Of a stretch of 64,000 nucleotides of DNA, positions 45,148 to 55,759 are shown in pieces. Position 1 is the stretch's first letter; the number at the start of each line of letters is the position of its first letter. A program made the position numbers and the translations under genes. Source of the DNA: Bolinopsis microptera (Eukaryota; Ctenophora; Tentaculata; Lobata; Bolinopsidae); assembly GCF_026151205.1 (NCBI RefSeq), contig NC_087083.1:14495780-14559779 (forward strand), read 5' to 3'. The notes beneath the pieces were generated by a model. The model saw nothing but the letters and a program-made list of their open reading frames with translations, had not been told where the DNA came from and made no database searches.

Positions 45148-46389
45148 TCAGAATTCCTCAACTCCATCGTCATCTCTGTCATCTTCTCTTTCCTCGTCTT
45201 CTGGGTCATCTTCTATATCTTCACTTACATCTTCTCCGTCTCGCGTTTCATCACTTGATTGTGAGTCATTCTCTTTACATGTTGTCCTGAGTCGTTTAAA
45301 TTTGGTCAAAGTCAGCATAAGAACAGTCTGAAGTGCTGAGAAAACGACAAAGTTTATAATTCTGGTGTTTCCCAAAGCTACAGGGTGAGTTGAAAATAGT
45401 GTGTGGAATGTAAAAATCGATCATTTTTTTTATGAAGGAGCAAATTTTGAAAGGTGAATTGCTATCAGTTCATAAACTTTACATATTTCATTCTTGCCTC
45501 TCATTTGATTCTAACTCATAATTTGGTTGATTTTTGGCAGTTTTCCAAAAAATCTTAAATTCGTCCTAATGGGGTTCTCAAATCGTGTGCTCTGGACCTC
45601 AAAAAATCATCAAAAAACGAGGTCCAAGATTTTCAAAATCGAATAAAAAATGTTTAAAGGCCTATCTCAAAATTCTGTCCAGGCTCAAAAAATGTAGGAG
45701 AAGATAGATTTTTAGATTTTTAGACTTGATTTTCAGGGCACGCGATCAAAAATCGCTCGCGCAATATAATGCAATTACCTGTACCACACACGCGCTGACA
45801 TTTGACCGGCAATAATTTCGGCTAGGAACGATATTTTTCCACGGCATCAAAAGCATCTGATAGATATTACTCCCCTCTATCAGAAACAACTAAAAAGTCG
45901 ATTTTGAGAAAATTTCCATGAAGACCCCCCCCCCCCCCCTGCCCCCTTAATACTTTAATACAGTCAAGTCGGCTATAGACAGTTGTCTTACACGTTATCA
46001 ACATGTCCTAGCTAATAAAGGACGATGGGTTGAGCAAATTATTAATTATTAAGTATTTTTATTGTATTATTATAATATTTATATATTTTCAAAAATTAAG
46101 TGGAAATTTCATTTGTCAAAAAAATTAGAGCCATTTACATTCCACACACTATTTTAACTCACCCTGTATCTATATACTAGCCCATTTGATAATAGGATAC
46201 TTGATTGATCACGTGACACGTGAATAATAACCTGTCAACAGAGCGAGATGGCATCCTCCGCAGTAATTCCTGGCTTTGTGGTGTCTTCAGATAGCTGTGT
46301 AGTCCAGAGAGCAAGTGTTCTACTAGACTGTGGCTGAACTGTAGTCCTTCTGAATTGCCGGGTAAATCGTGGAACTTTCTCTGTCGTAC
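45148..46389 (-). CDS. Possible two-exon 3' end of a membrane protein gene
   Basis: Minus-strand exon 46232-46389 follows an ACTTCAG acceptor and reads QRKFHDLPGNSEGLQFSHSL, then LVEHLLSGLHSYL and LLRRMPSRSVD. It ends in phase 2 at AG/GTTATT. Exon 45148-45361 after ACACCAG starts in phase 2 and reads IINFVVFSALQTVLMLTLTK, then a basic patch and a very acidic tail (EDIEDDPEDEEREDDRDDDG) to a stop. The join suggests a single TM near the C-terminus with a cytosolic acidic tail. The intron holds a mariner-type MITE. Upstream exons are not found and I do not recognise the protein; donor and acceptor are mediocre. Confidence 0.4.
45381..46166. mobile_element. Mariner-type MITE (786 bp) with TA duplication
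   Basis: The left end CAGGGTGAGTTGAAAATAGT, continuing GTGTGGAATGTAAA, is inverted at the right end (TTACATTCCACACACTATTT, then TAACTCACCCTG). TA stands at both edges (45379-45380, 46167-46168). CAGGGTG ends with a TA target are typical of Tc1/mariner elements. No transposase frame is left; a C-run lies at 45926-45939. Confidence 0.85.
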
Positions 46390-46564
46390 CTGAAGTTTAT
46401 GTCATTACAAATGGGATATTCATTTTTTTATAATTTTTTTACATAGAGCTACTTTTTATCAAGACACTTATTTTACTTCGGTGTATTCCAACAGCCACAT
46501 TGTAACACAAGTGCAACCAGCCAATTACAGGAAGCCGAAGTATTTATTTGGCCAGTGACGGTTA

Positions 46565-46816
46565 AGGTAGTGTGTACCATACTTTCTTCGCCCGAGACTT
46601 TGCTGCAATGTGCAGCTCCTCATTTAGTCATTTAACCCTCACACCCGATTTCTCGAGTATTCGGCTGAGTAGACCGGGGGGCTGCATAGACCATTCAGGA
46701 TCCTTAGCTGAACGTCGACGACGCTCACCCCACGACCAGGCAGACAGTGGGATTCAAACTCGCAACCTCACGATTTGCAAAGATGGCGTTCTAACCAACT
46801 GCGCTACCTCGCCGCT
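46565..46816 (-). mobile_element. tRNA-derived SINE
   Basis: On the minus strand the element starts near 46816 with GGCGAGGTAGCGCAGTTGG, containing a pol III A box (TAGCGCAGTTGG, 46795-46806). A B box follows (GAGTTTGAATCC, near 46750-46762), with spacing like a tRNA gene. About 150 bp of non-tRNA body comes next (GTCGACGTTCAGC, AGACTTTGCTGCA on the plus strand). The acceptor stem is not closed, so it is not a functional tRNA. The body family is not identified. Confidence 0.85.
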
Positions 46817-47007
46817 TAGGTTCAGGATCATTATAATATATAAAGCCGGACTTCTAGGCAAAGCCGGACTTCTAGGCAAAGTGCTTGGTTGTGGGACACA
46901 TTCAACTAAGTAATATTGGTATATTCATTGGAAATCTATTCTCATACTTGGTGGGTACAGCTTACACTGGCAGTGTGGCGCCAGCTTCACCCTTAATTCC
47001 TATTACT

Positions 47008-47100
47008 GTTTGTTTGTTTGTTTGTTTGTTTGTTTGTTTGTTTATTTGTTTGTTTGTTTGTTTGTTTGTTTGTTTGTTTGTTTGTTTGTTTGTTTGTTTA
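47008..47100 (+). repeat. (GTTT)n tetranucleotide repeat
   Basis: About 23 copies of a TTTG unit with one TTTA interruption. Confidence 0.95.
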
Positions 47101-47930
47101 TAGAACCCGTCCCCAATCTCGTATCGGGAAATGACTAAACTCAGGTCTGAGTGTGAATACGGGTGGTACCTGCAAGAGTGTTCATTAAGCATTTAGAGTT
47201 CTGTGAAACTGCAGTTACAATTGTGCTAGAGTATTTTTAGTATATACGATTGGTATCAGATATATATCCCTACATGCTTCCAAAATTTGTAAAGCCGTAG
47301 TACTGTAGTACATACATCACTGCCTACGTACGGGGTAGACAGCCACGGATGATTTTGTCTGTGAGCTTTTCATCACTTCCTGACATGAGCCAGACCTCAG
47401 CTGGATCCTTCCTTTTCCTTTTTCTTTACTTCCCGTTCAGTCTACCTCTTCATCATCAGTTTGAGTTGCTTCGCCTTGCATTCGAACTTTGCCTCCACAG
47501 TTCACCACGGCATCTCTTTTGGATGCCTCCTGCCGGGCAACACTAGCTCTCAGACACTGGCTAACTTACCGCGCACGGTTTAGTTAGTTAGTTTCTGTGG
47601 CCGTGTATTCCGTTTTATGCCACCCTCTCTGCCGTTCTCGTGCTTGCGCTCACCCACTCCTTAGTGGGCTGTTCATTTGACAGAGTTACTGGCTGGCACT
47701 CTCATCATCTTCTCACTCACCATCACTGCCCAATCAAATTTATGCAATCAAAATCACTATACATCCATAATCATATGATCAAAACACAAAGCTTTAAAAT
47801 ATACTTTTTTCTGTTTGAGATTTGAATAACGTTACTGTAATGTTCCAAATTATATTTGAAATGTTTTTAAAAAATGTACATATCACATTACACCGGAGCC
47901 TACATAGTGCAATCTCCTCCAGTCGATCAG
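47101..47930. other. Region without recognisable gene
   Basis: Between the GTTT repeat and the promoter of the small membrane-protein gene. Some pyrimidine-rich open stretches (47349-47546) look like shadow or old element sequence, with no domain seen. Confidence 0.45.
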
Positions 47931-47941
47931 CGCCGTGTATG

Positions 47942-47952
47942 TTTATATAAGC
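47942..47952 (+). promoter_or_regulatory. TATA-like box
   Basis: TTTATATAAGC lies about 245 bp before the ATG of the small membrane-protein gene. It is followed by a locally CpG-rich stretch (GCGCGCGGCC, GTCGCGCGATG, GACGCCGCGG), unusual in this AT-rich window and consistent with a promoter. Confidence 0.45.
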
Positions 47953-48195
47953 GCGCGGCCCAGATTGGAGGAAACCACACTCTGCAAGTTCGATAGCAAT
48001 TATTTGACAATATTTTATTGCTGTGAACCTTCCGACTCTAGACCAAGTCGCGCGATGGGCAGTGTTTCATGTTTGGCGTGTGCACGTGGACGCCGCGGTT
48101 ACCATGGAGATGTTGGCTGCAATGTATGCGCGATACGCGTGCACGCTCATTTATTTATCTTTCACTTCCAATTGCTCTTAAACTTATAAAAAACA

Positions 48196-49410
48196 ATGGT
48201 CAACTTAAATACAAGTGCAGCAGTGCTCACAGGAAATGAGATCAATCAGTTATCTGCAGCTGTGATTCTTCTAGGAGTATTGGTATTGGCTCTAGGATTC
48301 CTCGTCATCGGACTTCACATTCGTACAGTGAACAAAATTTCGAAGGTCTTCAACGAAATTGACTTGGAAGGGGGACTACAAGTTCCTAAAGAAAAGCCAC
48401 CACAACAAGGCCCCTTACAACAGGGATTGCTAGACCCAAGGTTTCCTGCTTCAAGGACTCTCGACAGCACTAGCAGGTCAAAAATATGGAAGACGAGAAC
48501 GGAAAGGGATAGATCAGCGCGTTCAAAGGTAAAATTTTAGAATGATTCAGCTTCGTTTTCAATTTTATTTCACAACACTTCAAATTGATTCAAGGTTTCA
48601 TCACTTTTTTGATGCAATTTAATCTCTTCATGAACACTATTTGGAACTTAAATATTGTTAATTGTTACATGCTTAATATAAATTGTAAAACAGTAATTTC
48701 TTTTAGGTAGGTTTGGGTGCCCGCAAACACAAATACGTGTCTTCGAGTATCTTCCCAGATGAACTCGTTTTCATCTCCGAGAGTGAAGATTCCAGAAGGG
48801 TGCAGAAATTCATAACGGCGGGTAGAGAAGTCGTCAAAAAAGAAATGCCTCCAAAAGGGGAGGATGGAATAAACTCCTGTGGAAACAATGAAGTTGAGAA
48901 GAAAACTGACAAAGGGGATCAAAGTGTCTCTGAATATTTAACATCAAATGAATCAGAAAGCGAACTATACACCTACCCAAATGGAGCAGGGACAGTGACA
49001 TTTGCTTCAAATAACACAACAGAGGAGTTACAGAGAAATCGTAAATCTATCTCAGAAAATAATTTGCTAATCAAAGACAATACATCTCGCGGAGCTGGCC
49101 AGTTCCCGAAACAGCTTGTAACGAGATCTCGTGACCAGGTAAATGGATAGTTAAACAAATGAACTTTTCATAAGTCATTTGGTACACGAATTAAGTTTGT
49201 TGAATCTTGTAACACCTTCGCATTTGTGATACAAGCACTTATAGTTTTTCCTTGAAAGCTAATCAACTGATCTGAAAATATGTAACTGCAATCTATAAAA
49301 ATCAATTGAAGCAACACTGATCTTATTGCAGAGGGGGGATCTTAGCCTAATTTAATCTCATTTTATCTCTGCAGAATCAGGGGGATCAGGATTATTGCCT
49401 TACTGTTTGA
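48196..49410 (+). CDS. Small single-pass membrane protein, three exons
   Basis: Exons 48196-48528, 48707-49138 and 49375-49410 join in phase 0 at all borders (donors AAG/GTAAAA and CAG/GTAAAT; acceptors TTTTAG and CTGCAG) to 266 residues. No signal peptide. A short N-terminus with one glycosylation motif (NTS at 5-7) precedes a TM helix at about 20-42 (AAVILLGVLVLALGFLVIGL), basic IRTVNKISK, then a 220-residue polar tail rich in Lys, Glu and Ser. It ends CLTV, which would suit a class II PDZ ligand. Positive-inside suggests the N-terminus is outside. An alternative acceptor at 49331 would end the protein with RGDLSLI. I do not recognise the family. Confidence 0.65.
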
Positions 49411-49423
49411 AAAGTCTACCGAC

Positions 49424-50630
49424 ATACGCTCTGACACACGCTCTGACATACGCTCTGACACACGCTCTGACATACGCTCTGACACACGCTCTGACACACG
49501 CTCTGACACACGCTCTGACACACGCTCTGACATACGCCCGGACTCACGCTCTGACACACGCTCTGAAATACGCTCTGACACACGCTCTGACACATGCTCT
49601 GACATACGCCCGGACTCACGCTCTGACACACGCTCTGACACACGCTCTGACACACGCTCTGATACACGCTCTGACACACGCTCTGACACACGCTCTGACA
49701 TACGCTCTGACACACGCTCTGACATACGCTCTGACACACGCTCTGACACACGCTCTGACACACGCTCTGACATACGCCCGGACTCACGCTCTGACACACG
49801 CTCTGAAATACGCTCTGACACACGCTCTGACACATGCTCTGACATACGCCCGGACTCACGCTCTGACACACGCTCTGACACACGCTCTGACACACGCTCT
49901 GATACACGCTCTGATATACGCTCCGACACACGCTCTGACACACGCTCTGACATACGCCCGGACTCACGCTCTGACACACGCTCTGAAATACGCTCTGACA
50001 CACGCTCTGACACATGCTCTGACATACGCCCGGACTCACGCTCTGACACACGCTCTGACACACGCTCTGACACACGCTCTGATACACGCTCTGATATACG
50101 CTCCGACACACGCTCTGACACACGCTCTGATATACGCTCTGACACACGCTCGGACATAATGCTCGGACACACAGTCGCGGTCTGACACACGCTGACATAC
50201 GCTCGGACACACGCTCGGACACACGTTCGGGCACACGCTCAGACACACGCTCTGAAATACGCTCTGACACACGCTGACACACGCTCAGACACACGCTCTG
50301 AAATACGCTCTGACACACGGTCTGACACACGATTGGGCACACGCTCTGATATACGCTCTGACACACGCTCGGACATATTGCTCGGACACACAGTCGCGGT
50401 CTGACACACGCTGACATACGCTCGGACACACGCTCGGACACACGTTCGGGCACACGCTCAGACACACGCTCTGAAATACGCTCTGACACACGCTGACACA
50501 CGCTCAGACACACGCTCTGAAATACGCTCTGACACACGGTCTGACACACGATTGGGCACACGGTCTGACACACACACACACACACACACACACACTGACA
50601 TACGCTCTGACACACGCTCTGACACGCTCT
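49424..50630 (+). repeat. 12-bp minisatellite (ACGCTCTGACAC) with higher-order structure
   Basis: About 100 units of 12 bp, mostly CGCTCTGACACA. Variant units (CGCCCGGACTCA, CGCTCTGAAATA, CATGCTCTGACA) recur in fixed order, forming longer repeats of 180-240 bp at 49530, 49770 and 49950. A second long unit of about 218 bp repeats at 50150 and 50368. A CA-dinucleotide run (50568-50596) lies near the right end. Nearly all frames on both strands are open because of the 12-bp period. Confidence 0.95.
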
Positions 50631-50639
50631 GCAGCAGCA

Positions 50640-50983
50640 ACTGCAGACACCACAGTCATGGGATAGGATGCATTAATCGTTTCTTGTTATTATTCATAAA
50701 CCAGAAAAAAACCAAAAAAATGTTAAAAGAGGCAAAAACAAAGAAAAAACAAAAAAAAACAAAATCCAAAAAAAAATTACTTCATAATGTGGTTGTCCCT
50801 TTTTACAACAGCATTCATTAATTCGATATAATTTTTTCCGATATCAAAAAGCCCAATGAGCTTGTTTCACTTGTATAAAACTTATGTGTTTCTTAGAACT
50901 TCACGAATTATTTTATAAAATAAAATAATCTTATCTTACTAATAATTCCTATTACTAGTTATTACTCAAAACACTGGCCAGTC
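50640..50983. other. Spacer between minisatellite and repeat-gene 3' end
   Basis: A-rich (AAAAAAACAAAATCC-like near 50700-50780). It should contain the 3' UTR of the minus-strand repeat-protein gene. No coding sequence is supported. Confidence 0.45.
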
Positions 50984-51028
50984 TTATCTTAAGTTATTTT
51001 CAGTTGGCAAACCTCCAAACTCACCAAG
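50984..51028 (-). CDS. Repeat-protein gene, terminal exon
   Basis: Acceptor TTTTGTTACACAG (minus strand) opens LGEFGGLPTENNLR and a TAA stop at 50984-50986. Phase 0, matching the donor at 51147. The long pyrimidine tract of the acceptor and the immediate stop make it a good terminal exon. Confidence 0.55.
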   Translation of the reverse strand, partial: LGEFGGLPTENNLR

Positions 51029-51147
51029 CTGTGTAACAAAAGGCTAAACGAGCTAATGTGCGGACATTAAGCATGTTAAATAATTAATTGCTCAATGATT
51101 TATCTGCTTTAGTATTTATAAATGTTAAAAAGTAATATAAAGTTTAC

Positions 51148-51264
51148 CCTATGAGAACAGACAGTATTGTCACTAGTTTGTGTAGCTGTAGAGGTCCCTG
51201 CTTTACTTGTCCGTATCGACTCTGATGTTCTTGTGTCACTACCTTTACTCCTTCTAGCACCTTG
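51148..51264 (-). CDS. Repeat-protein gene, penultimate exon
   Basis: 39 codons between acceptor AATGAATAG and donor AGG/GTAAAC, reading QGARRSKGSDTRTSESIRTS, then KAGTSTATQTSDNTVCSHR. Phase 0 on both sides. Ser/Thr-rich and basic. Neighbouring sequence in the same frame has stops outside these borders. Confidence 0.55.
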
Positions 51265-51397
51265 CTATTCATTAAAATATAGTTAATAAAGAGAAGACTA
51301 AAGCTTGTTTTGTAAAATGTGATACACTGTTTACACTACCTACTACTAGGTGCAATACCAGAAATGAAACGAATATTCCCAAGAATAATTAACTCAC

Positions 51398-51514
51398 CAC
51401 TTTCCTGACAGGACCTTGATGAACAGAGCCTGTATTACAGTTTGTGAAGTGTAGTCTGCACGAGTCACACATGTGACGCTCTTCTCCCTCTACTGAGATC
51501 TCTACACCAACCTT
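51398..51514 (-). CDS. Repeat-protein gene, exon with CxxC motif
   Basis: 39 codons between GTTGCAG and GTG/GTGAGT: KVGVEISVEGEERHMCDSCR, then LHFTNCNTGS. With the previous exon (HFPCPCRQ) it makes a C-x-C ... C-x2-C-x3-H cluster that could bind zinc. Phase 0 at both borders. Confidence 0.6.
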
Positions 51515-51536
51515 CTGCAACAACACTCAGTCATCT

Positions 51537-51590
51537 TTACATTGTGAATATATTGTATATATATATATATACAATATATTCACAATGTAA
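51537..51590. repeat. 54-bp perfect palindrome in an intron
   Basis: TTACATTGTGAATATATTGT, then alternating TA, then the exact complement ending ATTCACAATGTAA. The arms are about 26 bp and can form a long hairpin or cruciform. It lies in the 222-bp intron between two small exons of the repeat gene. Confidence 0.9.
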
Positions 51591-51736
51591 AATATATATA
51601 CTATATGTATAACTATCTTATCTCCAAAACCTTTTGTCGGCGAAAATTTTTTGGCAGCTTTTTTCATTTCAATTCCCCGTTTATTTTTTGAATAGGCAAA
51701 AATACCGAGCAGAAGGGGGATCTCTGCATATTTTAC

Positions 51737-51821
51737 CTGTCTGCAAGGACACGGGAAATGCCAATGTATCTGGACTACTGTAGGTTTCGGCCGGTCCAAA
51801 TATTCAAAACTTAGGTCTTCA
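51737..51821 (-). CDS. Repeat-protein gene, exon after the repeat exon
   Basis: Acceptor ATAATTTTCAG, then one base completing a Ser codon, then EDLSFEYLDRPKPTVVQIHW and HFPCPCRQ up to donor CAG/GTAAAA. Its incoming phase (2) equals the outgoing phase of the repeat exon at 51976 (TCCAG/GTTCAT), which supports the join. Confidence 0.6.
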
Positions 51822-51975
51822 CTGAAAATTATCTTGTCATTTAAGTGGGTGAGTTATAAATATAAGAACAAATATGAAAAAGTAACAGAAACAATAAAAA
51901 TCAAAATATTGGGCTAGCAATACAAAATAGGGAAATATAAATATGAAACATAAAAAACAAGTAATCCAAATGAAC

Positions 51976-54900
51976 CTGGAAGGACTATAGCCAATAGAAA
52001 GGTGTGATACTGTAGATTCATCTGTCTCAATGTGTTTTGCTTCGTCAACTGCAAACTGTTCTATAGAACTCGTAGATGACAGTGATTGAACGTGGTGACC
52101 TTCGTCGAGGTAGATCACCTCTTCTTCTGCATGTGCCGACCAACCAGACAATGTCTTTATCGAACTTTCCGCAGGCTCGCCAATCTCGGTGAAAATGACA
52201 GGATCGGACACAACTCGGGGAGCACGGACCACCTGATCGTCTTCATCCGGATCCTTTACATCAGAGAAGGAACTGAGAGTGTCAGCATCCTTGCCCTGCA
52301 AAGGATCAGACTCAGCGAAGTCAGTTTTATCCGTGCTGCTAGCTGGAGAACGTCCAGATGAAACTCCTGTGCCGGTCTCCGAAATGGCTGGAGGACTTGT
52401 GCTCTTTGTCGTGGTTGTTGATGACGATGATGATGGAGTGGGTTCTCGTATGACTGGAACCGAAGGAATCGCCTTATCACTGCTGGACGAACTTGAACTA
52501 GAAGTAGAATCGTCGGATGACGACGAAAAGGATGATGTGGTTGACCAGGACGAGGATGATCTCGACAGGCCAGACAAACGTGTCGGTGACGTACTTGTAC
52601 TTGCCTTATATCCATCACTCGGCTCACTAATGTCTCCATCGCCTAGCGACAGTGACTCCCTGTCCAAGGAAGTGGAGTCCCCTAGTGATTCAAGGTAATG
52701 GCTGATTCTGCCGACCGATGCGTGCCGGACACTCTTGCTGTCCAGCGAAATAGAGCTGGTGCTGTCACCTGGAGCAGGTGATTGAACGTGGTGACCTTCG
52801 TCGAGGTAGATCACCTCTTCTTCTGCATGTGCCGACCAACCAGACAATGTCTTTATCGAACTTTCCGCAGGCTCGCCAATCTCGGTGAAAATGACAGGAT
52901 CGGACACAACTCGGGGAGCACGGACCACCTGATCGTCTTCATCCGGATCCTTTACATCAGAGAAGGAACTGAGAGTGTCAGCATCCTTGCCCTGCAAAGG
53001 ATCAGACTCAGCGAAGTCAGTTTTATCCGTGCTGCTAGCTGGAGAACGTCCAGATGAAACTCCTGTGCCGGTCTCCGAAATGGCTGGAGGACTTGTGCTC
53101 TTTGTCGTGGTTGTTGATGACGATGATGATGGAGTGGGTTCTCGTATGACTGGAACCGAAGGAATCGCCTTATCACTGCTGGACGAACTTGAACTAGAAG
53201 TAGAATCGTCGGATGACGACGAAAAGGATGATGTGGTTGACCAGGACGAGGATGATCTCGACAGGCCAGACAAACGTGTCGGTGACGTACTTGTACTTGC
53301 CTTATATCCATCACTCGGCTCACTAATGTCTCCATCGCCTAGCGACAGTGACTCCCTGTCCAAGGAAGTGGAGTCCCCTAGTGATTCAAGGTAATGGCTG
53401 ATTCTGCCGACCGATGCGTGCCGGACACTCTTGCTGTCCAGCGAAATAGAGCTGGTGCTGTCACCTGGAGCAGGTGATTGAACGTGGTGACCTTCGTCGA
53501 GGTAGATCACCTCTTCTTCTGCATGTGCCGACCAACCAGACAATGTCTTTATCGAACTTTCCGCAGGCTCGCCAATCTCGGTGAAAATGACAGGATCGGA
53601 CACAACTCGGGGAGCACGGACCACCTGATCGTCTTCATCCGGATCCTTTACATCAGAGAAGGAACTGAGAGTGTCAGCATCCTTGCCCTGCAAAGGATCA
53701 GACTCAGCGAAGTCAGTTTTATCCGTGCTGCTAGCTGGAGAACGTCCAGATGAAACTCCTGTGCCGGTCTCCGAAATGGCTGGAGGACTTGTGCTCTTTG
53801 TCGTGGTTGTTGATGACGATGATGATGGAGTGGGTTCTCGTATGACTGGAACCGAAGGAATCGCCTTATCACTGCTGGACGAACTTGAACTAGAAGTAGA
53901 ATCGTCGGATGACGACGAAAAGGATGATGTGGTTGACCAGGACGAGGATGATCTCGACAGGCCAGACAAACGTGTCGGTGACGTACTTGTACTTGCCTTA
54001 TATCCATCACTCGGCTCACTAATGTCTCCATCGCCTAGCGACAGTGACTCCCTGTCCAAGGAAGTGGAGTCCCCTAGTGATTCAAGGTAATGGCTGATTC
54101 TGCCGACCGATGCGTGCCGGACACTCTTGCTGTCCAGCGAAATAGAGCTGGTGCTGTCACCTGGAGCAGGTGATTGAACGTGGTGACCTTCGTCGAGGTA
54201 GATCACCTCTTCTTCTGCATGTGCCGACCAACCAGACAATGTCTTTATCGAACTTTCCGCAGGCTCGCCAATCTCGGTGAAAATGACAGGATCGGACACA
54301 ACTCGGGGAGCACGGACCACCTGATCGTCTTCATCCGGATCCTTTACATCAGAGAAGGAACTGAGAGTGTCAGCATCCTTGCCCTGCAAAGGATCAGACT
54401 CAGCGAAGTCAGTTTTATCCGTGCTGCTAGCTGGAGAACGTCCAGATGAAACTCCTGTGCCGGTCTCCGAAATGGCTGGAGGACTTGTGCTCTTTGTCGT
54501 GGTTGTTGATGACGATGATGATGGAGTGGGTTCTCGTATGACTGGAACCGAAGGAATCGCCTTATCACTGCTGGACGAACTTGAACTAGAAGTAGAATCG
54601 TCGGATGACGACGAAAAGGATGATGTGGTTGACCAGGACGAGGATGATCTCGACAGGCCAGACAAACGTGTCGGTGACGTACTTGTACTTGCCTTATATC
54701 CATCACTCGGCTCACTAATTTCTCCATCGCCTAGCGACAGTGACTCCCTGTCCAAGGAAGTGGAGTCCCCTAGTGATTCAAGGTAATGGCTGATTCTGCC
54801 GACCGATGCGTGCCGGACACTCTTGCTGTCCAGCGAAATAGAGCTGGTGCTGTCACCTGGAGCAGGTGATTGAACGTGGTGACCTTCGTCGAGGTAGATC

Positions 54901-55110
54901 ACCTCTTCTTCTGCATGTGCCGACCAACCAGACAATGTCTTTATCGAACTTTCCGCAGGCTCGCCAATCTCGGTGAAAATGACAGGATCGGACACAACTC
55001 GGGGAGCACGGACCACCTGATCGTCTTCATCCGGATCCTTTACATCAGAGAAGGAACTGAGAGTGTCAGCATCCTTGCCCTGCAAAGGATCAGACTCAGC
55101 GAAGTCAGTT
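51976..55110 (-). CDS. Giant Ser/Asp-rich tandem-repeat protein, intact 3' part of the repeat exon
   Basis: One uninterrupted frame with four complete 232-residue repeats and the start of a fifth, then a unique end (SLSSTSSIEQFAVDEAKHIE, ETDESTVSHLSIGYSP) spliced at 51976. The repeat contains an acidic segment (SDVKDPDEDDQVVRAPRVV), EEEVIYLDEGHH, a charged middle with SLDSKSVRHASVGR and ESLGDSTSLDRESLSLGDG, and long Ser runs (SSFSSSSDDSTSSSSSSSS) ending in SSTTTTKSTSPP. No TM, signal or known domain inside the repeat. Copies differ by single bases only (GEIS versus GDIS). Many Ser-Asp/Glu sites would suit casein-kinase-2-type phosphorylation. The hydrophobic stretch after 51976 in the raw frame is most likely intron. 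The function is unknown. The frame is lost at 55110 by one extra T, possibly an assembly error. Confidence 0.65.
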
Positions 55111-55759
55111 TTTATCCGTGCTGCTAGCTGGAGAACGTCCAGATGAAACTCCTGTGCCGGTCTCCGAAATGGCTGGAGGACTTGTGCTCTTTGTCGTGGT
55201 TGTTGATGACGATGATGATGGAGTGGGTTCTCGTATGACTGGAACCGAAGGAATCGCCTTATCACTGCTGGACGAACTTGAACTAGAAGTAGAATCGTCG
55301 GATGACGACGAAAAGGATGATGTGGTTGACCAGGACGAGGATGATCTCGACAGGCCAGACAAACGTGTCGGTGGACGTACTTGTACTTGCCTTATATCCA
55401 TCACTCGGCTCACTAATGTCTCCATCGCCTAGCGACAGTGACTCCCTGTCCAAGGAAGTGGAGTCCCCTAGTGATTCAAGGTAATGGCTGATTCTGCCGA
55501 CCGATGCGTGCCGGACACTCTTGCTGTCCAGCGAAATAGAGCTGGTGCTGTCACCTGGAGCAGGTGATTGAACGGGTGACCTTCGTCGAGGTAGATCACC
55601 TCTTCTTCTGCATGTGCCGACCAACCAGACAATGTCTTTATCGAACTTTCCGCAGGCTCGCCAATCTCGGTGAAAATGACAGGATCGGACACAACTCGGG
55701 GAGCACGGACCACCTGATCGTCTTCATCCGGATCCTTTACATCAGAGAAGGAACTGAGA

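Noticed and set aside
46750-46816. Functional tRNA gene
   Set aside because: A and B boxes are present but no closed acceptor stem, and the sequence continues into a SINE body.
49424-50560. CRISPR-like array or centromeric satellite
   Set aside because: No spacers; 12-bp period and limited length indicate a minisatellite.
49363-50615. Long SERV/CQSV/ALTH repeat frames on both strands
   Set aside because: The 12-bp minisatellite is open in nearly all frames; no codon-use or homology evidence for one of them.
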